Shown here: in pieces, positions 48,865 to 56,661 of the stretch
Layout: every line of letters starts with the position of its first letter
How positions within the stretch are numbered: position 1 is the first letter of the stretch
Assembly: GCF_016107285.1 (NCBI RefSeq)
Contig: NZ_RCVQ01000002.1
Coordinates: 496,001-560,000, forward strand
DNA length: 64,000 nucleotides
Origin: Roseomonas sp. KE0001
GTDB lineage: Bacteria; Pseudomonadota; Alphaproteobacteria; Acetobacterales; Acetobacteraceae
Direction of reading: 5' to 3'
Position numbers and translations under genes: made by a program
Notes under the pieces: model-generated
Seen by the model: only the letters and a program-made list of their open reading frames with translations
Databases searched by the model: none
What the model was told of the DNA's origin: nothing

Positions 48865-49767
48865 TCAGCCGGGCGTCGCCGCCAGCCTCGCGGCATAGGC
48901 ATCCAGCACGGCATCGGCATCATAGCCGGGTCGGGCGAGGAATGCCGCCCGCAGGTCCAGCGCGGCGGAGGCGCGCAGGCGGGCGGCGGTCGCCTCGGTC
49001 ATCAAGGGCTCGAGGCCGAGCTCGCGCAGGCAGTCGGCGACACCGTCCATCTCCACCGCGCGGCGGCCGGCATGCAGCACATCGGTGCGCAGGCACATTT
49101 CCACAAAGTCCGAGAAGCGCGTGGCATCCATGGGGCCACAGATGCCAGCCAGTGCCTCCTGCCGTACACCGGCCAGGCTGGCCGCGGTCATGGCCTCGAC
49201 CACCAAGGCCTCGATACCCTTGGTCACCACGCTGCGCAGCATCTTCACGGCGGCGGCCGTGCCCGGACTGTCGCCGGCGACCTCGATGGTCAGCCCCAGC
49301 GGCGAGAAGAGCGCGGCGAACCGCGCCGCCCCGTCGCCCGAGCAGTAGAGCGGCACGCCGGCACCATAGAGCCCGACGGCCCCCATGAGATTGGCATCGA
49401 CATAGGCGCCGCCGCGGAGGTTGACGGTGACGGCGACGTCCTGCTTGGCGCGTGGCGTGGCGGCGTTGATATCGACCACCAGCATGCCGGGCCGCAGCGC
49501 CGTGGCGATGGCCTGGCCAACCGCCGGCGCAGCGGCCACCACCACGGCGGAGATGACGACATCGACTGCCGCCAGCAGCTCTTCCAGACTGTCCCGCAGC
49601 GTGACGCCGAGGGCGGCGGCCTCGTTGCGGAAATCATCGGGGTAGGGCGGACGATTGGTGCTGCCCGCGCAGAAGGCCTGGACCCGCAGGCCCTGCGCGC
49701 CGAGATGGCGGGCGAAGCAGCGGGCGGCCTCGCCGAAGCCGACGAAGCCGATCACGGGCGCGCTCAT
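48865..49767 (-). CDS. NAD(P)-dependent oxidoreductase, 6-phosphogluconate-dehydrogenase-like with DUF1932
   Basis: A 300-residue Rossmann-fold enzyme. The N terminus VIGFVGFGEAARCFARHLGA carries the GxGxxx nucleotide motif; the NAD domain runs to about residue 160 (NAATPRAKQDVA), then a helical domain with MLRSVVTKGIEALVVEAMTA, the signature of DUF1932 (a beta-hydroxyacid-dehydrogenase-like family), and the catalytic-type Lys in the KGIEAL segment. It would oxidise a hydroxy-acid-type intermediate. The start overlaps the monooxygenase stop (ATGA). It is the last gene of the LacI-controlled operon. Confidence 0.85.
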   Translation of the reverse strand: MSAPVIGFVGFGEAARCFARHLGAQGLRVQAFCAGSTNRPPYPDDFRNEAAALGVTLRDSLEELLAAVDVVISAVVVAAAPAVGQAIATALRPGMLVVDINAATPRAKQDVAVTVNLRGGAYVDANLMGAVGLYGAGVPLYCSGDGAARFAALFSPLGLTIEVAGDSPGTAAAVKMLRSVVTKGIEALVVEAMTAASLAGVRQEALAGICGPMDATRFSDFVEMCLRTDVLHAGRRAVEMDGVADCLRELGLEPLMTEATAARLRASAALDLRAAFLARPGYDADAVLDAYAARLAATPG

Positions 49768-51083
49768 GCCGCCTCGCGCAGATGGCCGCGCAGGGTCGTG
49801 GCGGCGTAGTGGCGGCGCAGCAGGCCACGGCGCTGCAGGATCGGCACGACCGCGCGGGTGAACTGCTCCCAGGTGCCGGGCGAAACGGTGGGGGTCAGGA
49901 CGAAGCCATCGCAGGCGCCGCCGGTGAAGATCGCCTCCATCTGGTCGGCCACGCTCTCCGGCGTGCCGACCAGCTGCGGCGCCAGCTCGCTGGTGGCGTA
50001 GCGGCGCGCCGCCTCGCCCAGGCTCAGCCCTTCGGCGCGGGTGCCCTGGAGGATCACGTCGAAGGACCCGCGCGAGCCTTCCGGCAGGTCCAGATCCTCC
50101 ACCGGCCGGTCGGGCGGGAAGCGCGAGAGATCGGTACCGATATGCGAGGAGGTCAGCGCCATGCCCAGCTCCGCATCGACCAGGCTGTTGACGTAGTCGG
50201 CCTTCTCGCGGGCGATGGATTCCGTCTCGCCGATGATCGGATCGACCGAGGGCAGCACGGCGCAATTGTCCGGGTCGCGGCCGTGCCGGGCCACGCGTTC
50301 GCGCGTGGCGGCGCGGAAGCGGCGCATGTCCTCCGCGCTGTGCTGCAGGGTGAAGACCAGCTCCGCCCAGCGCGCGGCGAAATCCAGGCCGGGTCCGGAG
50401 GAGCCGGCCTGCATCAGCACGGGATGGCCCTGCGGCGTGCGCGGCACGGTCAGCGGCCCGCGGCTGCGGATATGCCGGCCCTCGTAATGCGCGTAATGCA
50501 CCCGGGCGGGATCGGCGAAGCGGCCGGATTCCCGGTCCAGGATCAGCGCGTCCGCCTCCCAGCTGCTCCACAGCTTGAGACAGGCTTCCACGGCCTCATG
50601 GGCGCGGGCATAGCGCTCCTCCCGGCCGGGGATGGCCTCCATGCCGAAATTCCTCGCCTCCAGATGGCTGGCCGAGGTGACGATGTTCCACGCCATGCGC
50701 CCACCGGAGAGAATGTCCAGCGTGCCCAGGGTGCGGGCGATCTGATAGGGGTGGTGGAAGGTGGTGGAGAGCGTGGCGCCCAGGCCGATATGCCGCGTGG
50801 CGCGCGCCATCATCGCCAGGATCGGCAGCGGGTCCAGCAGGCTCAGCGCGCCGCCTTTGCCGAGCTGCGTGGCGTAGCTGCCATTGTAGTAGTCGTAGAG
50901 CCCCAGCACATCGGCGAAGAACAGCGCGTCGAAGCAGCCCTGTTCCAGCGTGGCCGCGGTGCGCTCGTACCAGCCGGGGTCGAGGAAGCCCAGCTCGGCC
51001 TCCGGATGGCGCCAGCCGCCATGATGATGGCAGGTCGGCCCCGCCTTCAGGAAGGCAACGAGGCGCATGTGACGTTTCGGCAT
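49764..51083 (-). CDS. NtaA/SnaA/DszA-type FMN-dependent monooxygenase
   Basis: A 439-residue bacterial-luciferase-like enzyme that uses reduced FMN (from a separate reductase) and oxygen. The family opening MRLVAFLKAGPTCHHHGGWR, the substrate/flavin region LGATLSTTFHHPYQIARTLG, TLDILSGGRMAWNIVTSASH and the mid-region MQAGSSGPGLDFAARWAELV match NtaA/SnaA/DszA proteins, which cleave C-N or C-S bonds in aminopolycarboxylates, sulfonates or heterocycles. An AAGGA site lies eight bases before the ATG. It is encoded between the importer genes and the DUF1932 dehydrogenase gene, so it probably acts on the imported compound. Confidence 0.9.
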   Translation of the reverse strand: MPKRHMRLVAFLKAGPTCHHHGGWRHPEAELGFLDPGWYERTAATLEQGCFDALFFADVLGLYDYYNGSYATQLGKGGALSLLDPLPILAMMARATRHIGLGATLSTTFHHPYQIARTLGTLDILSGGRMAWNIVTSASHLEARNFGMEAIPGREERYARAHEAVEACLKLWSSWEADALILDRESGRFADPARVHYAHYEGRHIRSRGPLTVPRTPQGHPVLMQAGSSGPGLDFAARWAELVFTLQHSAEDMRRFRAATRERVARHGRDPDNCAVLPSVDPIIGETESIAREKADYVNSLVDAELGMALTSSHIGTDLSRFPPDRPVEDLDLPEGSRGSFDVILQGTRAEGLSLGEAARRYATSELAPQLVGTPESVADQMEAIFTGGACDGFVLTPTVSPGTWEQFTRAVVPILQRRGLLRRHYAATTLRGHLREAA

Positions 51084-51093
51084 GACGCGATCC

Positions 51094-51885
51094 TTAGGCG
51101 AGGCGGGAGGCAGCGATGTGACGGGTCACCTCCTCCTCCACATGGTTCCACACCGCGCCCTTCAGCGCGGCGTATTCGGGCGAGGTCTGCACGGCGACGC
51201 CGCGTGGGCGCGGCAGCGGATTGTCCAGGATGGCCTTGATGCGACCCGGACGTGCCGACATCACCACGATGCGGCTGCCCAGGATCAGGGCCTCGTCGAT
51301 ATTGTGCGTGATGAAGACGATGGTCTTGCCGCTTTCCGCCTGGATCCGCAGCAGCTCCTCCTGCATCACCTGCCGCGTCATGGCATCCAGCGCGGCGAAG
51401 GGCTCGTCCATCAGCAGCACTTCCGGGTCGGCCGCCAGGCAGCGCGCGATGGTGACGCGCTGCTGCATGCCGCCGGAAAGTTCCGCCGGGTAGTGCTCGG
51501 CGAAGCCGGCCAGCTGCACCATGCCGATGAAGCGCTCGGCCAGCGCGCGGCGCTCGGCGCGCGGCACGCCGCGCATACGTAGCGGGAATTCGACGTTCTG
51601 CCGCACCGTCTTCCAGGGGAACAGCGCATAGGACTGGAAGACCATGCCGCAGCGCGGCTCGATGCCGGTGATCGGCGCGCCGCGCAGCAGAACGCGGCCG
51701 CTGCTGGGCGGGGTGAAGCCGGCGAAGATGCCCAGCATGGTCGACTTGCCGCAGCCTGAGGCGCCGAGCAGGCAGAGCAGCTCGCCTTCCGCCACCTCCA
51801 TCGAGAGGTTGCGCACCGCGACCAGCTCGTTGCCGCCGATGGCATAGGATTTGGAGACGTTCTCCGCGACGAGAATCGGTTGCAT
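51094..51885 (-). CDS. ABC transporter ATP-binding protein, SsuB/TauB-like
   Basis: A 263-residue ATPase for nitrate/sulfonate/taurine-type import. Walker A GASGCGKSTML, signature LSGGMQQR, Walker B VLLMDEPFAALD and the conserved switch FITHNIDEAL are all present. I use ATG 51,885 with GAGGA eight bases upstream; a TTG at 51,900 is also in frame. It lies between the permease gene (upstream) and the monooxygenase gene (downstream) in one operon. Substrate class is set by the SBP, not the ATPase. Confidence 0.92.
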   Translation of the reverse strand: MQPILVAENVSKSYAIGGNELVAVRNLSMEVAEGELLCLLGASGCGKSTMLGIFAGFTPPSSGRVLLRGAPITGIEPRCGMVFQSYALFPWKTVRQNVEFPLRMRGVPRAERRALAERFIGMVQLAGFAEHYPAELSGGMQQRVTIARCLAADPEVLLMDEPFAALDAMTRQVMQEELLRIQAESGKTIVFITHNIDEALILGSRIVVMSARPGRIKAILDNPLPRPRGVAVQTSPEYAALKGAVWNHVEEEVTRHIAASRLA

Positions 51886-51896
51886 CCTGTCGTTCC

Positions 51897-52736
51897 TCAA
51901 TGCCGCCGGTGGCGTTCCCAGGGCAGCAGCGCGCGTTCCAGCCGCGTCGCCACCAGATCGGCCAGCAGCACGGTCAGCGAGATCGCCACCATCCCCACGA
52001 GGACCTGGGTCATGTCGCCCCAGTCCTTGCCTTCCCAGATCATGGCGCCGAGCCCGTTATGGGCGGCGACCATCTCGGCCGAGAGCACGCAGGACCAGGC
52101 GATGGCCAGCGTCACCTTCAGCCCGGCCAGGATGCCGGGCAGGGCCGCCGGCAGGATCACCTCCCGCATCACCGTCAGGTCGCCGGCACCCAGGTTGCGC
52201 GCGGCGCGCACCAGCAGCGGATCGACGCGGCGCGTCGCCTCATGCGTCGCCAGTAGGATGTAGATCCAGCAGCCCAGGATGACGATGGCGACCTTCTGCG
52301 TCTCGCCGATGCCCAGCCAGAGGATGGTCAACGGGATCCAGGTGATCGAGGGCAGCGGCCGGAGCAGGGAGATGAAGGGCGTCAGAACCGCGCGCACCGG
52401 GCCGCAGACCGCCATGGCGATGCCCAGCGGCACCGCGATCAGGGCGGCGATGGCAAAGCCGGCGAAGACGCGGGCCGAGGAGGCCAGGATGGCCGCCACC
52501 AGCTGGCCGGAGCCCAGCAGCCGCCAGGTGGCCTGCGCCACCTCCACCGGCGAGGGCAGGAAGAGACGGGCGACCAGCCCGGAGGCGGTGGCGCCCCACC
52601 AGCTCAGCAGGAAGAGCGCGACGGCGACGGCACCCAGCAGCGGCTGGCGGATGGTGCCGGCCAGCCTGGGCAGGCGCGGCGTGGCAGCGGGAGCCCGCAG
52701 GCTCAGCGGCGCGGCCATCGGCTCACTGCCCCGCAT
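51897..52736 (-). CDS. ABC transporter permease, SsuC-like
   Basis: A 279-residue permease with about six helices. The first helix LLGAVAVALFLLSWWGATAS is followed by the family sequence LFLPSPVEVAQATWRLLGSG; the ATPase-contact loop is AARNLGAGDLTVMREVILPA, in the SsuC/TauC form. Start choice is open: ATG 52,736 is used, while ATG 52,751 and 52,718 are in frame; 52,751 and 52,736 overlap the end of the SBP gene. It forms the channel with the NMT1-like receptor and SsuB-like ATPase. Confidence 0.88.
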   Translation of the reverse strand: MRGSEPMAAPLSLRAPAATPRLPRLAGTIRQPLLGAVAVALFLLSWWGATASGLVARLFLPSPVEVAQATWRLLGSGQLVAAILASSARVFAGFAIAALIAVPLGIAMAVCGPVRAVLTPFISLLRPLPSITWIPLTILWLGIGETQKVAIVILGCWIYILLATHEATRRVDPLLVRAARNLGAGDLTVMREVILPAALPGILAGLKVTLAIAWSCVLSAEMVAAHNGLGAMIWEGKDWGDMTQVLVGMVAISLTVLLADLVATRLERALLPWERHRRH

Positions 52737-53703
52737 CGATGAAGCTGTCATCGGCCCAGCGCGCGGTCTCGGGCCGCGTCGGCAGGCGCCCGGCCTCGTG
52801 CAGCAGATCGGCCAGATACTGCATCTGCTCGGTATGGAGTTGCATGTGGGCCTTGCGGCCCTCGCTGCCGTAGAAGCGGAAGTCGCGCAGCGCCGCGGTC
52901 AGCTGCTCCGGCGTCTGGCGGAAGTGGTGCGCGACGGCGACGGCGGCCTCTTCCGGCTTCGCGATGGTGAAGTCCGCGCCTTTCAGGATGGCCAGCGCCA
53001 GTCCCCGCGCCTGGGCCGGCTGCGTCCGCACCAGTTCGCGCGAGATGATCAGCACATCGGGCGAGGCCATGGTGCCGAAGCGGCGGAAGATCGCCGTGTC
53101 ACGGTCGGTGCCGAGCAGCTTTCCGTCCGGAGCCGCCTGCTTCAACCGGTCCAGCAGCGGCTGCCAGACACAGGCGGCCTGGATGTCGCCATGCGCCAGG
53201 GCCGGCGCCATCTCGGTGCCCTGCAGGCTGCGGTATTGCAGATCCTTCAGCGCCATGCCGGATTCCGCCAGCAGACCCATCAGCGTCACCTCGGCCGAGG
53301 CATTGGCGGCGACGGGCTTGCCGCGCAGATCAGTAATGCTGGCGATGCCGGGCCGCGCCCAGCAGCCTTCCTGCCCGGGTGCGTCATCGACATTGCCGAA
53401 GAAGGAGAAGCTCTCGTTGCCGCGGGCCATCTCCGCCAGCACGGCGGTGCGGCCCAGATTGCTGAAGGCGGCGCTGCCGGCGGCGATGGCGCGGATGCGA
53501 TCGGCGGAGTTGACGATCACCTGCAGCCGCACCTCCAGCCCCTGCTCGCGGAAGAAGCCCTTCTCGATGGCGACCAGGATGGGGACCTGGCCGGTCCAGG
53601 TGACGGAGCCGGCGAAGTCCAGTCGCGGCAGGGTCTGAGCCTGGGTGGGGGAAGCGTGCAGCAGGCCGAGCAGCAGAAGGAGGGTCGGGAGGCGGAACCG
53701 CAT
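52723..53703 (-). CDS. ABC transporter substrate-binding protein, NMT1/SsuA-like
   Basis: A 326-residue periplasmic receptor with a signal peptide (FRLPTLLLLLGLLHASPTQA). The fold is that of NMT1/THI5/SsuA receptors, shown by VAIEKGFFREQGLEVRLQVI, the segment ITDLRGKPVAANASAEVTLM and GDIQAACVWQPLLDRLKQ. These bind aromatic or aliphatic sulfonates, thiamine precursors, taurine or related anions. AGGAGA lies seven bases before the ATG at 53,703. Upstream is the promoter with a LacI-type operator (53,758-53,771). It is the first gene of a five-gene operon. Confidence 0.88.
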   Translation of the reverse strand: MRFRLPTLLLLLGLLHASPTQAQTLPRLDFAGSVTWTGQVPILVAIEKGFFREQGLEVRLQVIVNSADRIRAIAAGSAAFSNLGRTAVLAEMARGNESFSFFGNVDDAPGQEGCWARPGIASITDLRGKPVAANASAEVTLMGLLAESGMALKDLQYRSLQGTEMAPALAHGDIQAACVWQPLLDRLKQAAPDGKLLGTDRDTAIFRRFGTMASPDVLIISRELVRTQPAQARGLALAILKGADFTIAKPEEAAVAVAHHFRQTPEQLTAALRDFRFYGSEGRKAHMQLHTEQMQYLADLLHEAGRLPTRPETARWADDSFIDAGQ

Positions 53704-53757
53704 GGCTGGTCTCCTGGAGAGATGCGGCGAGCCTATCGAGCCGGGCGCGAGCTTTCA

Positions 53758-53771
53758 ATGAACCGGTTCAT
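53758..53771. promoter_or_regulatory. LacI-type operator upstream of the SsuABC-like operon
   Basis: The 14-bp perfect palindrome ATGAACCGGTTCAT lies 55-68 bases upstream of the SBP start. On the minus strand, TTGAAA (a -35-like hexamer) begins with its last base, and a -10-like TAGGCT follows after 17 bases, so a bound repressor would block the polymerase. The identical 14-mer lies at 55,018-55,031 by the lacI gene. The site also overlaps the last codons of the MFS gene. Confidence 0.8.
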
Positions 53772-54985
53772 GAAATGGCTAATTTTTTTGCAGCCGCGCG
53801 CCGCTGCCGGTCCAGCAGCAGCAGCAGGAGCGGCGCCGCCCAGGCCGCCAGCATGCTCAGCCCCGCCAGAAGCCCCATGCCGAGAAGCCGTCCCTGTGCA
53901 TCCTCAACCAGGAGCAGGGCCGAGACCCCGGCCCCTGCCGCCTGGGCCAGGCTGGTCACCGCCGCCGCCAGACACTGGTAGGTCAGCCGGTCCTCGGGCC
54001 GGCTGAGCTGGGCCGCGCTGGCCTGGGCCACGGTGCTGCGCGCCAGCTGCCCCGCCAGGACCAGCCCCAGCAGCGGAACCGCCAGCGCCGCCCCGGGCGA
54101 CAGCAGGAAGGTCCAGCCCAGCAACAGGGTCAGTCCCCCTCCCACCGTCAGCGCCGCCGGGAGCGCCCCCAGCCGGTCCATGGCCCAGCCGGTGGCCTGG
54201 GTGGTGCCCAGCGCCAGCCCGCCGCCCAGCAGGTAGATCAGCCAGAGCCGCGTCTCCTCCACGCCCAGGTTGCGCAGCGCATAGGTGCCGAGGTGCGGCG
54301 AGATCAGCAGCGTGCCGAAGGAGGCACTGGCGATCAGGGCGAGGCCGGTCAGCCCGACGGGCTGCCGCAGCAGCGCCATCATCCCGCCGGGCGAGGGGCG
54401 CGGCGCCGATGCCCCGGCCTTCGGCCCCGGCAGCGCCGCCATCCCCGCCAGCGACAGCAGGCAGAGCGCGGCCAGCGCCAGGAAGGAGGGGCGCCAGCCC
54501 CCGTCGGCGACCAGCGCCAGGACCATCGGCAGGCCGAGCACCAGCGCCAGCCCATAGGCGGACACCACCAGGCTGACCGCCTGATTGCGCCGTGCCGGAG
54601 CCACCATCTCCGGAATCAGGGCGAGGACCGCCGCCAGCAACGGCCCCGCGCAAAGCCCGGAAAACAGTCGCGCCGCCAGGAGGGCCGGGAAGCTGGGCGC
54701 GAGCGCCGCCGCCGCCGAGCCCAGCCCCAGCCCGGCCAGCGCCCAGGCCGCCACCCGCCGCCGCTCGCAGCCACCCAGCAGCAGCGCCGCCAGCAGCCCG
54801 CCAAGGCCGGCCGCCAGCGCGAAGACCAGGCTCGCCAGCGCGGCCCGTGCCGCCGGGATTGCCAGATCCTCGGCCAGGAAGGGGGCTAGTGGAAAGGTGA
54901 TGACCGAGGCCAGCGCATTGACGAAGGCCACGGCGCCCAGCAACACCAGGGGCACGAGGCCGCGAAGGCCGCTCGGGGGGCGCAT
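53768..54985 (-). CDS. MFS transporter, co-regulated with the lacI gene
   Basis: A 405-residue major facilitator with twelve helices. Recognisable parts are FVNALASVITFPLAPFLAED in helix 1, LLGGCERRRVAAWALAGLGL in the 2-3 loop and the PLLAAVLALIPEMVAPARRN region (motif C-like). ATG 54,985 is followed by a Pro/Gly-rich start. A perfect TATAAT (minus strand, 55,030-55,035) lies just upstream, partly inside the LacI operator at 55,018-55,031. It may move the same compound as the adjacent ABC importer, or export a product. Confidence 0.87.
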   Translation of the reverse strand: MRPPSGLRGLVPLVLLGAVAFVNALASVITFPLAPFLAEDLAIPAARAALASLVFALAAGLGGLLAALLLGGCERRRVAAWALAGLGLGSAAAALAPSFPALLAARLFSGLCAGPLLAAVLALIPEMVAPARRNQAVSLVVSAYGLALVLGLPMVLALVADGGWRPSFLALAALCLLSLAGMAALPGPKAGASAPRPSPGGMMALLRQPVGLTGLALIASASFGTLLISPHLGTYALRNLGVEETRLWLIYLLGGGLALGTTQATGWAMDRLGALPAALTVGGGLTLLLGWTFLLSPGAALAVPLLGLVLAGQLARSTVAQASAAQLSRPEDRLTYQCLAAAVTSLAQAAGAGVSALLLVEDAQGRLLGMGLLAGLSMLAAWAAPLLLLLLDRQRRAAAKKLAIS

Positions 54986-55017
54986 GGCGGTGTTTCCGTC
55001 CGTGAGAGTGACATGAT

Positions 55018-55035
55018 ATGAACCGGTTCATTATA
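55018..55035. promoter_or_regulatory. LacI-type operator and MFS -10 box
   Basis: The palindrome ATGAACCGGTTCAT (55,018-55,031), identical to that at 53,758-53,771, sits in the 73-base gap between the divergent MFS and lacI genes. It overlaps a perfect minus-strand TATAAT (55,030-55,035), so binding would repress the MFS gene and probably lacI itself. Confidence 0.8.
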
Positions 55036-55058
55036 GGGCGGTCAAGCAGGGGGCGCCG

Positions 55059-56072
55059 GTGCCGACGCCACGGGTGAAGCTGAAGGATGTCGCCCGCATG
55101 GCCGGGGTGGCGGTCGGCACCGTCTCCCGCGTGCTGAACGACAACCCCACGGTCGCCGAGCCGATCCGCTGCAAGGTGCACGAGGCCGTCGCCCGCCTGG
55201 GCTACCAGCTGGATCCGGTGGCGCAGAGCATGCGTGGCAACCGTAGCCGGCTGGTGGCCTGCGCCATCCGTGACTTCGACATCCCCCGCTTCGGTACATT
55301 CATCCGCGAGGCGGAGCAGGTGCTGCGCGTCGCCGGCTACACGCTGCTGCTGTCCAGCACCACCAACAGCCCCGCCGTGGAGGTCGCCCTGCTGCGCGCC
55401 TTCGAGAGCCGCAAGGTGGAAGGCGTGATGATGACCGTCAGCGACGAGCGCAACGCCGAGGTGCTGGCGGCGCTGGCGCGGGCGCCCATGCCAGTGCTGG
55501 CGATCGATCGCGACCGGCTACCCGGCATCGACCGTGTGGCGGCGGACCATCGCAGCGGCGCCGTGGCGGCGATGGCGCATTTGCTGGAGCTGGGGCATCG
55601 GCGCATCGCCATGCTGGTGGGCGATACCCGGGCCTTCCCCTCGCGCAGCCGGGTGGAAGGCTTCCGCCAGGCCCTGGCCGCCGCCGGGGTCGCGCCGCAG
55701 CCGCGCCTGCTGCGCGACCGTGTCCTCACGGCCGAGGATGCCTTCCGCGAGACCATGGCGCTGATGAACCTGCCAGAGCCGCCGACCGCCATCTTCGTCG
55801 CGGCGATGGACATGCTGGGCGGATGCCTGCGCGCCCTGCGCCAGCTAGGCAGCCAGGTGGGGCGGGATATCTCGCTGGTGGCGGGGTCGGATTCGGAGCT
55901 GGCGGAATTGCACGAGCCGCCGGTTACCGCGATCTCGTGGGACCTGGCGGCCATGGGGCGGCATGCGGCCACCATGCTGCTGGAACGGATGGGCTCGGCC
56001 GAGGTGGAGGTCGGCCGGTCGCTACTGCTGCCGACGCAACTGGTGATCCGGCGCAGTTGCCGGGCGCCGTGA
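55059..56072 (+). CDS. LacI family transcriptional regulator
   Basis: A 337-residue repressor. The N-terminal DNA-binding domain is clear: VKLKDVARMAGVAVGTVSRV and LNDNPTVAEPIRCKVHEAV, with a hinge near LDPVAQSMRG. The periplasmic-binding-like core follows, with RSGAVAAMAHLLELGHRRIA and DISLVAGSDSELAELHEPP, ending with the dimer region VEVGRSLLLPTQLVIRRSC. The start is GTG 55,059, just before the HTH. It lies 28 bases after one of two identical palindromic operators, and so likely represses itself, the MFS gene and the SsuABC-like operon. The inducer is unknown; it is likely the imported compound or a product. Confidence 0.93.
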   Translation: MPTPRVKLKDVARMAGVAVGTVSRVLNDNPTVAEPIRCKVHEAVARLGYQLDPVAQSMRGNRSRLVACAIRDFDIPRFGTFIREAEQVLRVAGYTLLLSSTTNSPAVEVALLRAFESRKVEGVMMTVSDERNAEVLAALARAPMPVLAIDRDRLPGIDRVAADHRSGAVAAMAHLLELGHRRIAMLVGDTRAFPSRSRVEGFRQALAAAGVAPQPRLLRDRVLTAEDAFRETMALMNLPEPPTAIFVAAMDMLGGCLRALRQLGSQVGRDISLVAGSDSELAELHEPPVTAISWDLAAMGRHAATMLLERMGSAEVEVGRSLLLPTQLVIRRSCRAP

Positions 56073-56661
56073 CATCCGGGCCATGCCGAGAGGATGTCGC
56101 GCCGCTTGGCCGCCCGCGAGCGCGGAAGGCGGCAAAGATCTGCCATTGCAATCGAACGCCGCCGGATGTGAGCGCTGCGTGGTGGCGCGACAAGCGTGTC
56201 GCCGGAGTGGCCAGGCGCCGGCCCCGGCTGAAGCGCCGCCATCGCCGATGGCGCCTTTGACCGCGACAGGGTTACGGGTGCCGCTGCCGGGTCAACAGGG
56301 CTTCGAGCTCCTGCCACCCCCTCCCGGCTGGCTCCGCGGTGGGTGGTGAAGAAAACCTTCGGCCGGATGACCCGCGGACACCGCCCTGGTTCGCGATCAG
56401 GAACATTGCTGCGATATCTCCGAAGCGCCGTGACCCATATCGGCATGGGTGCCCCTGCTTCAGGCGAGGATGCCATCCATGGCCATTTCCGAATGGCCGG
56501 GCCGCAGAAGGTCGCGACGCGACGTCCGACCAACGTCGCCGGGAAGCTCTCCCGCTTGCTCCGCAGGCGCGGGACGTGGACGATCCCCATCCCAGAACAA
56601 GAACCGGGAAACAGGTCTCGCCAGGCGCAGCACGGCCTTTCCATGGGTGAGGATGCAGGCG
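56073..56661. other. Intergenic region without a convincing gene
   Basis: This gap follows the lacI gene and precedes the SBP gene on the same strand. Open frames occur on both strands but none shows a domain or fits the codon use of its neighbours. A/T content is a little higher than average, with stretches such as 56,395-56,425 that could be promoters, but no clear -35/-10 pair or repeat is seen. The base composition, and the lack of the usual tight spacing, suggest a former gene or an insertion junction; I cannot identify a remnant. Confidence 0.45.
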
